Shown: piece by piece, positions 46,594-58,350 of the stretch
Layout: each line of letters begins with the position of its first letter
Numbering within the stretch: the first letter of the stretch is position 1
NCBI GenBank assembly: GCA_016717005.1
Contig: JADJUF010000001.1
Location: 248,001-312,000 of the forward strand
Direction of reading: 5' to 3'
Length of the DNA stretch: 64,000 nt
Source of the DNA: Myxococcales bacterium
GTDB taxonomy: Bacteria > Myxococcota_A > Polyangia > Haliangiales > Haliangiaceae
Translations under genes and position numbers: made by a program
The notes under the pieces: model-generated
Told to the model about the DNA's origin: nothing
What the model saw: only the letters and a program-made list of their open reading frames with translations
Databases searched by the model: none

Positions 46594-47190
46594 TCAGCAG
46601 CGCGCCGCAGACTGCGCTCGAGCCGCCCAGAAGCGCGCCCAGCGCGGCGAGCGGCCGACCCCGACGCCATCGGCGTAACAGTCCGCCAGTCGCTGCATCG
46701 CCCGCGCGCAGCCGCCGCGCGCGCCTCGCCGGAAGAACTCGACCGCGCCTGGGCGATCGCGCCGACGCCCCTCCCCCTCCGCCAAGGCACGGCCGACCTC
46801 GAACGCGCAGTGGGCGTCGCCGAGCGCCGCGCCGATCGCGAACCAGTTGACCGCGTCGGCGAGATCGCGCGAGATGCCGACGCCGTCGCGGCGCATGATC
46901 CCGAGCTCGTAGGCGGCGGCCGGGAAGCCGTCGAGGGCCGCGCGCGTGAACAGCGCGGCGGCGCGGCGGGCGTCGCGGCGCACGCCGTGGCCGTCGAGGT
47001 AGAGCCGCGCCAGGTGCAGCCGCGCCCGCGCCTGCCCGCGCGCCAGCGCCCGCCGCCACAGCCGCGCGATCTCGGCCCAGGGCTCGGGCCGGGCCCGGGT
47101 CCGGCCGTGGGCGAGCCGGTGGCCGAGGCGGAACAGCGCCTCGCCGTCGCCCGCCGCCGCCCGACGCCGCAGGGTGCTCGTGGTCTCCAT
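46594..47190 (-). CDS. Sel1-repeat protein
   Basis: The 198-residue protein is built of about four Sel1-like helical repeats (LHLARLYLDGHGVRRDARRA, AAYELGIMRRDGVGISRD, CAFEVGRALAEGEG). ATG 47190 starts at METTSTLRRRAAAGD; the longer upstream frame enters the hexanucleotide array. No signal peptide is visible. Sel1 proteins are scaffolds in signalling and stress complexes; partners are unknown. It lies downstream of hexanucleotide array 3 on the minus strand. Confidence 0.78.
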   Translation of the reverse strand: METTSTLRRRAAAGDGEALFRLGHRLAHGRTRARPEPWAEIARLWRRALARGQARARLHLARLYLDGHGVRRDARRAAALFTRAALDGFPAAAYELGIMRRDGVGISRDLADAVNWFAIGAALGDAHCAFEVGRALAEGEGRRRDRPGAVEFFRRGARGGCARAMQRLADCYADGVGVGRSPRWARFWAARAQSAARC

Positions 47191-47257
47191 GCCCGACCTC
47201 GCCGCGATCGATCGCACCGACGGTGACGTCCGTCAACCGGAACCTGATCCTGATCCT

Positions 47258-47614
47258 GAGCCGGAGCCGGAAGCCGGAGCCGGAGCCGGAGCCGGAGCCG
47301 GAAGCCGGAGCCGGAGCCGGAGCCGGAGCCGGAACCGGAGCCGGAGCCGGAGCCGGAGCCGGAAGCCGGAGCCGAAGCCGGAGCCGGAGCCGAAGCCGAA
47401 GCCGGAAGCCGCGGCCGGAAGCCGGAGCCGGAAGGCGGGGCCGGAAGGCGGGGCCGAAGCCGGAGCAGGAGCCGGAGCCGGAAACCGGAGCCGGAAACCG
47501 GAGCCCGGAGCCGGAGCCGGAAGCCGGAGCCGGAAGCCGGAGCCGGAAGCCGGAGCCGAAGCCGGAAGCCGGAGCCGGAGGAAACCGGAGCCGGAAACCG
47601 GAAGCCGGAGCCGG
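47258..47614. repeat. GGCTCC/GGAGCC hexanucleotide array (array 3)
   Basis: The longest array, about 357 bases of GGAGCC, GGAAGCC and GGAACC units on the plus strand. On the minus strand it reads GGCTCC/GGCTTCC and begins about 13 bases after the stop of the FAD reductase (47627). Some units are 7-8 bases rather than 6 (GGAAGCC). It occupies most of the gene-free 47191-47626. Confidence 0.9.
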
Positions 47615-47626
47615 ACCGTCGAGGAC

Positions 47627-48826
47627 TCAGCCGGCGGCGGCGGCGGTCAGCTCGCGCCGACGCCGCCGCGCCGCCCAGCCGTGGCGCACCAGCGCGCCCC
47701 ACAGCCGCAGCTTCTGATCGGCCAGGATCTCGGTGCCGGCGACCCGGGCGGCGTACATCTCGAGCACGTCGGGATCGAACAGCACCAGGCTGAGCCACCG
47801 CTGCCAGTTCGGCCCGTGCTGGTACAGGAGCCGCGCCAGGTGACGATCGAGCGCGAGCTCGCGGCCGACCGTCGCGCGCCGCAGCGCCCGCCGGTAGCCG
47901 GCGAAGCCGACGTCGCCGTCGGCGAGCGCCCGGGCCACCGCGTCGCCGGCGACCTGGGCCTGCTCCATCGCCACCGCGATGCCCTCGCCGGTCAGGCCGT
48001 CGATGCCGGCGGCGTCGCCGACGGTCAGGAGCCGCGGCGCGCTCACCGGCGCCCGCGGATCGTAGCCCCACACCGGCCACCCGCGCGGGCCCTTGGCGGG
48101 CAGCGTCACGCCGTACGGCTCGAGGTGCCGGGCCAGCAGCTTGAGCAGCTCGGGGCCGCCGCGGCGCGACGACGGGTAGTGCATCAGGCCGACGTTGACG
48201 CGGCCGCCGGCGACCGGGAACAGCCACACGTAGCCGCGCAGCCCGTCGACCATCGGCGTGAAGTCGTAGACCATCGCGTCGTCGCCGCGCCCGCCCGGCA
48301 GCTCGGCCATGAACAGCCGGTGCGGCAGCGCCTTGGCGTTGCCGGTCAGGTGCTTGCGCACCACCGAGGCTGCGCCGTCGGCGCCGACGACGATCTTGGC
48401 CGCCAGCTCGCCGCCGTCGCCGAGCTTGAGCCGGACGTGATCGTCGGTGACGGTCAGCGCGTCGACCGCGACCTCGGTCCGCACCTCGACGCCGCGGGCG
48501 CGGACCTGCTCGACCAGGCTGGCGTCGAACTCGACCCGGCGGATGACCCGCACCGGCCGGCCCATCGTCACGGTCCGCTGGAACCCGCCGAAGCGCACGG
48601 TCGCCGCCGGCGACGCGATCGCCGGCACGGTCAGCGTCAGATCGAGCGCGGCCAGGGCCTCGTCGATGTGCCCGGTCAGCCCGCCGCCGCACGGCTTGTC
48701 GCGCGGGAACGCGTAGCGATCGAGCACGACCACGTCGCGCACGCCACGCTGGTGCAGCCGGGCCGCCACCGCGGCGCCGGCCGGGCCGGCCCCGACGACG
48801 ATCACCTCATGGACGCGGGCGCTCAC
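47627..48826 (-). CDS. Geranylgeranyl-reductase-type FAD enzyme
   Basis: The 399-residue protein has an N-terminal FAD fold VVGAGPAGAAVAARL (residues 10-24), a CGGGLTG segment after DKPC, and a GDAAGIDGLTGEGI second FAD block. It fits the geranylgeranyl/chlorophyll-synthesis reductase family (ChlP-like). Such enzymes saturate polyprenyl chains of lipids or quinones. The substrate here is unknown. GTG 48826 starts the protein. A hexanucleotide array follows the stop. Confidence 0.82.
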   Translation of the reverse strand: MSARVHEVIVVGAGPAGAAVAARLHQRGVRDVVVLDRYAFPRDKPCGGGLTGHIDEALAALDLTLTVPAIASPAATVRFGGFQRTVTMGRPVRVIRRVEFDASLVEQVRARGVEVRTEVAVDALTVTDDHVRLKLGDGGELAAKIVVGADGAASVVRKHLTGNAKALPHRLFMAELPGGRGDDAMVYDFTPMVDGLRGYVWLFPVAGGRVNVGLMHYPSSRRGGPELLKLLARHLEPYGVTLPAKGPRGWPVWGYDPRAPVSAPRLLTVGDAAGIDGLTGEGIAVAMEQAQVAGDAVARALADGDVGFAGYRRALRRATVGRELALDRHLARLLYQHGPNWQRWLSLVLFDPDVLEMYAARVAGTEILADQKLRLWGALVRHGWAARRRRRELTAAAAG

Positions 48827-48857
48827 GGCGCAGCGTGTAGCACGACCGCGTCCGCGA

Positions 48858-49556
48858 TCACACGCCGGCGTGGGCCTTGACGGCGACGCTGACGACCATC
48901 CGCCCCGCCGGCACCATGTCGCCCTGCTGCACCAGCAGGTTCGAGCCGACGACGATGTTGAACGGGGTCTTGAAGTCGCCCATGAACTCGGCCAGCGTGG
49001 CCTTGCCGGTCGGCGACAGCACCACCGCGGCCTCGGTCAGGGTCGTGCCGGCCGGGATCGGCGGCACCGATCCGATCTCGCGCGCCAGCGGATCGCCGGC
49101 CCGGGTCACGGTCATCGGCGCGGCGTAGACCTTCATCTCGGGCGTGTCGGTGTTGAGGCTGTTCTCGGTGACCCGGTAGGTGATCGCGTCGATCGTGACG
49201 TCGATGACCGGCTCGTCCTGGATGGTCGACAGCTCCGGCTTCTCGGTCAGCAGGTCGACGCCGGTGTAGAGCGACACGAACAGGGTCAGGTCGCAGGTCA
49301 ACGACGTCGCGTTGCACTGGGCGATGCACGCGCCCATCGCGCAGGCCTGGGCCGCGGCCGCCGCGCACGGGTCGGGCGCGACCGTGCACTGGGTCGAGAC
49401 CAGCTGGTCGGCGTTGTTCAGCGACCAGTCGCCGGCGTCGATCGTGAAGGTCTTCTCCGGCAGGGCCAGGTCGAAGTTGGTGATGTTGGAGTCGACCAGC
49501 CCGCACGCCGCGAGGGGCACGGCCAGGACAGCGACGAGGAAGGAGCGCAGCAGCAT
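48858..49556 (-). CDS. Lipoprotein of unknown function
   Basis: The 232-residue lipoprotein starts at ATG 49556, with CGGAGGTA upstream; the longer frame from 49586 is rejected. Signal LVAVLAVPLAAC. The mature part has a Cys-rich short segment (CAMGACIAQCNATSLTC) and beta-rich, Thr-rich strands (IDAITYRVTENSLNTDTPEM). The family is unknown. It is about 100 bases past the meaB stop on the same strand. Confidence 0.6.
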   Translation of the reverse strand: MLLRSFLVAVLAVPLAACGLVDSNITNFDLALPEKTFTIDAGDWSLNNADQLVSTQCTVAPDPCAAAAAQACAMGACIAQCNATSLTCDLTLFVSLYTGVDLLTEKPELSTIQDEPVIDVTIDAITYRVTENSLNTDTPEMKVYAAPMTVTRAGDPLAREIGSVPPIPAGTTLTEAAVVLSPTGKATLAEFMGDFKTPFNIVVGSNLLVQQGDMVPAGRMVVSVAVKAHAGV

Positions 49557-49659
49557 AGGGGTACCTCCGTAAGCGAAGGCCCCCATCGTAACACCTCCGG
49601 TCGACGCCGGCCGCGCGCGATCGCGCCGCTGTGCGCGACCACGCGTTGTGGGCGCGCGC

Positions 49660-50642
<983 letters not shown>

Positions 50643-50646
<4 letters not shown>

Positions 50647-51817
50647 TTCATCGTCTTCCAGCGCTGCTCGGGGCCCGGCGGGCGGTAGAGCTGGAGCGCG
50701 CGGGTGGCGGAGGTGGCGGTGAAGCTGTGCTCGACGCCGGGCGGGATCTGGATGACCGCGTTGGCGTCGACCGCGATCGCGACCCCGCCGACGATCATCG
50801 TGCCGCCGCCGGCCTCGACGTAGATCACCTCGGTCTCCTTGGCGTGGACGTGGGTCGGGACCGCGACGCCGGCGTCGACCTCGATCACGCCGACCGACGC
50901 GGCGCCCTGCTCGATCACCAGCGTCGTGGCGCCGCCCGCGCGCACGTAGCGCCGCGCGGCGCTGGCGAGGACGACCTTGACCACGGGCGGGCGCGCCGGC
51001 ACCTGGCTCGACAACAGCTCGGGCAGCGCGCCGGCCCGGGCCACGCCCATCGCGCCGCCGGGCGCCAGCGCGACGGTGGCCTCGATCGCCTGGCCGTCGC
51101 GCGCCGTCAGCTCGAGGCGCGCGCCCCGCGGCGCCAGCACCACGTCGCCGGCCGCGACCGCGGTCCGGGTCGCGTCGATCACCACGGTCGCCGGGCCGCG
51201 CAGGCGCCACAGCTCGTCGCGCTCGGGTCGGCGCGGGCCGATCCCGCGGCTGGCCTCGGCCCGCACGTCGAGCAGCGCCAGCGCCGGGTTGCCGGTGTTC
51301 CGCTCGTCGAGCAGCACCGCGACGTCGAGGCCGGCCTGCGCGTGGTGCGCGACCATGCGCCGATCGATCAGGTTCTGCATCGTCGGCGCGGTGAACCGGA
51401 ACGGCAGCTCGATGGCCTGGCCGCGCAGCGGCGACGCCCACGGGTAGGCCTCGAGCACGCGGCTCAGGCACTCGGCCAGGATCGGATCGCGCGGGCCGTC
51501 CTCGACCAGCTCGATCCGGGCCCCGCCCTCGCCGATCATCACCAGCGCGCGGATCGTGCCGGCCAGGTGGAAGTCGTCGGTGGCGGCCACCGCCCAGCAC
51601 TGGTTGGCCACCGGCGCCAGCTCGTTCATCGCGTGCTCGACCGCGGCGATGCGCTCCTCGGCGGGCGCCTCGTCGGGGTCGCCGCCCTCGGAGCCCAGGC
51701 CCAGCGGGTCGGCGTCGACGCCAGCGTCGGGCGCCGGCGGCGGCTGCGGCGTCGTCGGGCGACCGTCGTGACAGGCGAGGAGCGCCAGCGCCAGGCCGAC
51801 CGCGCCGGCGCGCCGCA

Positions 51818-51818
<1 letters not shown>
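50643..51818 (-). CDS. Lipoprotein with AgmX-like and cupin domains
   Basis: The 391-residue protein starts at ATG 51818, overlapping the B12-subunit stop by one base. A lipoprotein signal (LALALLAC) is followed by a Pro/Asp linker, and a middle domain with the AgmX-like pattern TIRALVMIGEGGARIELV, then ILAECLSRVLEAYPWASP. The C-terminal domain (about 300-385) is cupin-like: VPTHVHAKETEVIYVEAGGG and IQIPPGVEHSFTA with His/Glu metal ligands. It lies inside the acyl-CoA/B12 operon although it is a surface or periplasmic protein. Confidence 0.65.
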
Positions 51819-52234
<416 letters not shown>

Positions 52235-52243
52235 GGTCGGTCC

Positions 52244-53395
<1,152 letters not shown>

Positions 53396-53398
53396 GGG

Positions 53399-54172
53399 TC
53401 AGTCCTCGCTGTCATCGGGATCGGCGATCGCGACCGGGTGGTACACGAACGCCAGCTTGGCCACCTTGCCGCGCGGATCGGTCAGCGTCCAGGCGGCGAC
53501 CTTGGCGGCGGCGCAGTCGGCCCAGGCCGGGGCCAGCGGCTGCGGCGCCGCGAACCCGACCGACTCGACCTTGCCGCGGGTGCCGACGTAGACGGTCACC
53601 GCGACGTTGGCGGGATCGCCGCCGCCGGGCTTGGCGCACGCCGCCAGCTCGACCGGCTTGCCACCGACCGCGCGCACGGCCTTGTCCTCGTCCCACGCCA
53701 CCGCGGTCGAGCCGCCGGCGAAGATCACCGGGAACGTGACCTCGGCCTTGCCATGGCCCTGGGGCCGGCCGAACTCGACCTGGCGCGCGACCTCGAGCAG
53801 GCACTGCTCGATCGGCCACGCCCCGAGATCGCTGTGGGTCAGGAGGACGCTCGTGAGCGTGCCGTCGGCCGCGACCGACCAGGTCAGATCGACCGCGCCG
53901 CCCAGCCAGCGCCGCCGCGCGAGGCGCTCGGTGTAGCAGGCGTTGAGCGCGGCCGCGTGGGGCGCGACCTTCGCGGCCGCGACCTCGGGATCGAACTTGC
54001 CGCGGTCGCTGACCAGCTCGAGGCCGTCGTCCTCGCCGGCGTCGTCGACGTCGTCGTGATCGATCGGGCGGGCGTCGACCGGCGGCGTCGGATCGACCGG
54101 GGCCGGCTTGCTCGAGCCGCCGCACGCGGCGGGCGCGATGAGCGCGATGAGCGCGAGGTCCTGCGCGCGCAT
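53399..54172 (-). CDS. Lipoprotein with AgmX/PglI-like domain
   Basis: The 257-residue protein starts at ATG 54172, overlapping the upstream stop by one base. Lipobox PAAC; Pro/Asp-rich linker. The AgmX-like block is VDLTWSVAADGTLTSVL, ending IEQCLLEVARQVEFGRP, with a second beta-rich block (VAVTVYVGTRGKVESVGF). It ends 3 bases before the acyl-CoA dehydrogenase. Function unknown; a periplasmic adaptor is inferred. Confidence 0.6.
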   Translation of the reverse strand: MRAQDLALIALIAPAACGGSSKPAPVDPTPPVDARPIDHDDVDDAGEDDGLELVSDRGKFDPEVAAAKVAPHAAALNACYTERLARRRWLGGAVDLTWSVAADGTLTSVLLTHSDLGAWPIEQCLLEVARQVEFGRPQGHGKAEVTFPVIFAGGSTAVAWDEDKAVRAVGGKPVELAACAKPGGGDPANVAVTVYVGTRGKVESVGFAAPQPLAPAWADCAAAKVAAWTLTDPRGKVAKLAFVYHPVAIADPDDSED

Positions 54173-54603
54173 CACATCGACTCGAACGCGAACGCGTACG
54201 ACCACTCGAGCGCCTTGGGCAGCCGGCCGAAGTCGATCTCCTCGATCTTGCGCACGACGCAGGCCTCGACCTCGTCGTTGTCGAGGCTGGTCTCGGTCAC
54301 GTGGGTGCCCTGGGCCTGGCCGCCGGCGCTGATCGTGAACGACACCGCGACGTGGCCGCGGGCGTTCTTGTCGGCCTTGCCCGAGTTGACCGCGTCGGCC
54401 AGGCACCGGGCCGCCGCCGTGCGCTTGCGCTCGAGGATCGCGGTGATCTCGTCCATGCGCTCGGGCGGCACCAGGTCGCCGCCCGAGTCGTCGGCGACGT
54501 CGCCCGAGTCGTCATCCCCGCCCGCGGGCGTGGTGTCGGCGGACTTGGACTTGCCGCCACAGGCGGCGAGCGCGGCGATGAGCACGACAGCGGCGATGCG
54601 CAT
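54172..54603 (-). CDS. Lipoprotein with AgmX/PglI-like domain
   Basis: The 143-residue protein starts at ATG 54603 with GGGAGGATCC upstream. Lipobox ALAAC, an Asp-rich linker, then VAVSFTISAGGQAQGTHV and EACVVRKIEEIDFGRLP, which match the AgmX/PglI-like domain pattern. It is the shorter sister of the next gene, with which it overlaps by one base. Confidence 0.62.
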   Translation of the reverse strand: MRIAAVVLIAALAACGGKSKSADTTPAGGDDDSGDVADDSGGDLVPPERMDEITAILERKRTAAARCLADAVNSGKADKNARGHVAVSFTISAGGQAQGTHVTETSLDNDEVEACVVRKIEEIDFGRLPKALEWSYAFAFESM

Positions 54604-54661
54604 GGATCCTCCCAGGTTCGATCGACGACGGTGGTCCGACAACGTGACAGCGACGGCGCGC

Positions 54662-55807
<1,146 letters not shown>

Positions 55808-55824
55808 GACGGGCTCCTTGGCGA

Positions 55825-56649
55825 TCAGGATCCGGTGAACTGGGCCGCGCGCTTGCCGAGGAAGGCGGTCATGCCCTCCCGCTGATCCGCGGTCGCGAAC
55901 AGGGCGCCGAACTCGCGCTGCTCGAGCGCGAGCGCGTCGGGGAGCGTCATCGACTGGCCGAGGTGGATGCAGCGCTTGGCCGCGGCCACGGCCAGCGGGC
56001 CGTTGGCGGCGATGCGCCCGGCCAGGGCCCGGACCGCGGTCATCATCGCGGCGGCGGCGGGCGTCGCCACCGCGCCGTCGGCGCCCTGGGCGTCGGCGAA
56101 GACCGCGTCGACCAGGCCGATGCGCAGGGCCTCGGCGGCGTTGATCTGATCGCCGGTGACGCACAGCTCCTTGGCCTTCGCGACGCCGACCCGCCGGGCC
56201 AGGCGCTGGGTGCCGCCGAAGCCGGGGATGACGCCGAGCTTGACCTCGGGCTGGCCGAACTTGGCCCGCTCGACCGCGTAGATGAAGTCGCACGCCAGCG
56301 CCAGCTCGCAGCCGCCGCCGAGCGCGAAGCCGTTGACCGCGGCGATCCAGACCTGGGGCGCGCCCTCGATGGCCGCGCCCAGGCGGCCGCCGGCCTCGGC
56401 GAAGCCCTGGGCCTCGGCCGGCCCCAGCGCCTGCATCTCGGCGATGTCGGCGCCGGCGACGAAGGCCTTGGCGCCGGCGCCGGTGACGACGACCACGCGG
56501 ACCGCGGCGTCGGCGGCCAGCGCGGCCGCGGCCGCGGTCAGCTCGCGGATGACCTGCGACGACAGCGCGTTGAGCGCGGCCTCGCGGCGGATGGTCACGA
56601 TGGCCAGCGGGCCGTCGCGATCGATGGCGATGGTCTCGGACTCGGTCAT
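55825..56649 (-). CDS. Enoyl-CoA hydratase
   Basis: The 274-residue crotonase-fold enzyme hydrates enoyl-CoA. Motifs: GADIAEMQALGPAEAQ, NGFALGGGCELALACDF and PEVKLGVIPGFGGTQRL. These hold the oxyanion-hole loop and catalytic glutamates. ATG 56649 is used. It is upstream of the second acyl-CoA dehydrogenase in the same unit. Confidence 0.92.
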   Translation of the reverse strand: MTESETIAIDRDGPLAIVTIRREAALNALSSQVIRELTAAAAALAADAAVRVVVVTGAGAKAFVAGADIAEMQALGPAEAQGFAEAGGRLGAAIEGAPQVWIAAVNGFALGGGCELALACDFIYAVERAKFGQPEVKLGVIPGFGGTQRLARRVGVAKAKELCVTGDQINAAEALRIGLVDAVFADAQGADGAVATPAAAAMMTAVRALAGRIAANGPLAVAAAKRCIHLGQSMTLPDALALEQREFGALFATADQREGMTAFLGKRAAQFTGS

Positions 56650-56746
56650 GCGCGCCGGACCATACACGATCCGGTCCGCGCGGCGGCGGGCCCAGGGCCG
56701 GCCACGCGGTCGCACCGACCGACCGACCGACGCCGCGCCGGGCCGC

Positions 56747-57524
56747 TCAGCGCGCGGTCAGGCCGCCGTCGATGGCCAGCTCGGCGCCGGTCACGAACGC
56801 GCCCTCGTCGCTCGCGAGGTACAGGATCGCCGCGGTGACGTCGTCGACGTGGCCGAGCCGTCCCAGCGGCGCGGCCTTCGCGAGCTGGGCCTTGGCGGCG
56901 CTCGGCTCGCCCAGCGCCGCGGCCATCGCGTCGACCATCGGCGTGTCGATGAACGACGGGTGCAGCGAGTTGCAGCGGATGCCGTAGCCGGCGCGCGCCG
57001 CAGTGCAGCGCCACCGACTTGGTCAGCAGCCGGACCGCGCCCTTCGACGCGCAGTAGCCGGCGAGATCGGGCACGCCGATCAGGCCGGCCACGCTCGACA
57101 GGTTGATGATCGATCCGCCGTGGGCCTTCATCGCCCCGACCGCGGCCCGGCAGCCCAGGAACGTGCCCTCGACGTTGACCTGGTACATCAGCCGGAAGTC
57201 GGCCAGCGTCGCGGTCTCGATGTCGCCGTGGCGGCCGATGCCGGCCGAGTTGACCAGGACGTCGAGCCGACCGGCCCGGGCCAGCACCTCGGCCACGACC
57301 ACCGCCCAGCGCGCCTCGTCGATCACGTCGAGGGCCGCGGCCCAGTGCGGCGCGCCCAGCGCGGCGGCCACCGCGGCGGCGCCCTCGGCGTCGCGATCGG
57401 TCACGACCACGGTCGCGCCCTCGGCGGCGAGGCGGTGGGCGGCGGCGCGGCCGATGCCCGAGGCGCCGCCGGTGATGAGCGCGACCTTGCCGGCGACGCG
57501 CCCGGCCCGTGTGCTGTCAGCCAT
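56747..57524 (-). CDS. Short-chain dehydrogenase/reductase (frameshifted)
   Basis: The protein has the SDR NAD(P) motif TGGASGIGRAAA at about 19-30, NSAGIG, and YCASKGA (catalytic Tyr-Lys). The frame breaks near 56999-57001. Removing one base joins ALHC to ARAGYGIRCNS and extends to LAIDGGLTAR at 56747, giving about 258 residues. Without the correction the C-terminal half is lost. It is probably a 3-hydroxyacyl-CoA dehydrogenase or similar, given the neighbouring acyl-CoA genes. Confidence 0.82.
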
Positions 57525-57555
57525 GGCGTGTTCTACCGCGGCGGCCGCCGCGAAG

Positions 57556-58350
57556 TCACTCGGCCGAGCGGACCACCGCCTCGAACTCCGCGGCGTCGGG
57601 CGCGACCGAGGCGTAGAACAGGCCGAGCATGTCGTCGGTGGTCGGCTGCCACACGTAGACGCCGAGCGTGACGGCCAGGCCGTTCATGACCGCGTGGCCG
57701 CGGCACAGCGCCGCCGGATCCTCGCGCAGCGCCTGATCGGCCACGCACTCGAGATCACCGCCGAGCAACGCGGCGCTGCCCTTGACCTGATCGCTGATCT
57801 GCTGGGCCTGCCGGCGCAGCTGCTCGAGATCGACCTGGGCCAGGAACGCGCCCTCCGAGTGGACCCGGAACGCGAGCAGCAGATCGTCAGGATCCATCAC
57901 GCTGGCGCCGCGGAACATCGCCTCGAACCGCACCCACTGACTGCCGCGGGTCTGGCTCCTGCGCAGCCGGCGATCGGTCTTCCAGCCGCCGCCGGGCGGC
58001 AGCGCGACGGTCATGCCGACGTACGAGCGGTACGGCGACTTGATCGCCTTGACGTTGGGGCGGTTGGCCCGCTGGTAGATGATCACCACCAGCGCGATCA
58101 CGCCGACCGCGACCAGCACCATCGCGCCGTGGATCGCCCCGAACCGCGGCGCCGGGGCCACGCCCTCGCCCATCGCGGTGCCGCCGCCGAGCGGCGGGTG
58201 GCGGCTGGCGCCCGGGGTGTGGACGACCTCGACGTCCTCGGGCGGCGTGGTCAGGGGCGCCCGCCGCCGCGGCTCGATGGCCAGCTCGAGCTCGAGCGGG
58301 GGCTCCGGCGGCGGGCCGGGCGGCGGGCGGTGCGCGTCGTCGTCGCTCAT
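57556..58350 (-). CDS. Single-pass membrane protein of unknown function
   Basis: The 264-residue protein starts at ATG 58350 (ATGA overlap with the Cys-rich lipoprotein). An N-terminal Pro/Glu-rich tail (1-70) precedes one membrane helix (about 76-92). The outer part has YVGMTVALPPGGGW and a beta-rich stretch with FRVHSEGAFLAQVDL and FYASVAPDAAEFEAVV. It looks like a periplasmic domain on a helix. The family is unknown. Confidence 0.55.
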   Translation of the reverse strand: MSDDDAHRPPPGPPPEPPLELELAIEPRRRAPLTTPPEDVEVVHTPGASRHPPLGGGTAMGEGVAPAPRFGAIHGAMVLVAVGVIALVVIIYQRANRPNVKAIKSPYRSYVGMTVALPPGGGWKTDRRLRRSQTRGSQWVRFEAMFRGASVMDPDDLLLAFRVHSEGAFLAQVDLEQLRRQAQQISDQVKGSAALLGGDLECVADQALREDPAALCRGHAVMNGLAVTLGVYVWQPTTDDMLGLFYASVAPDAAEFEAVVRSAE

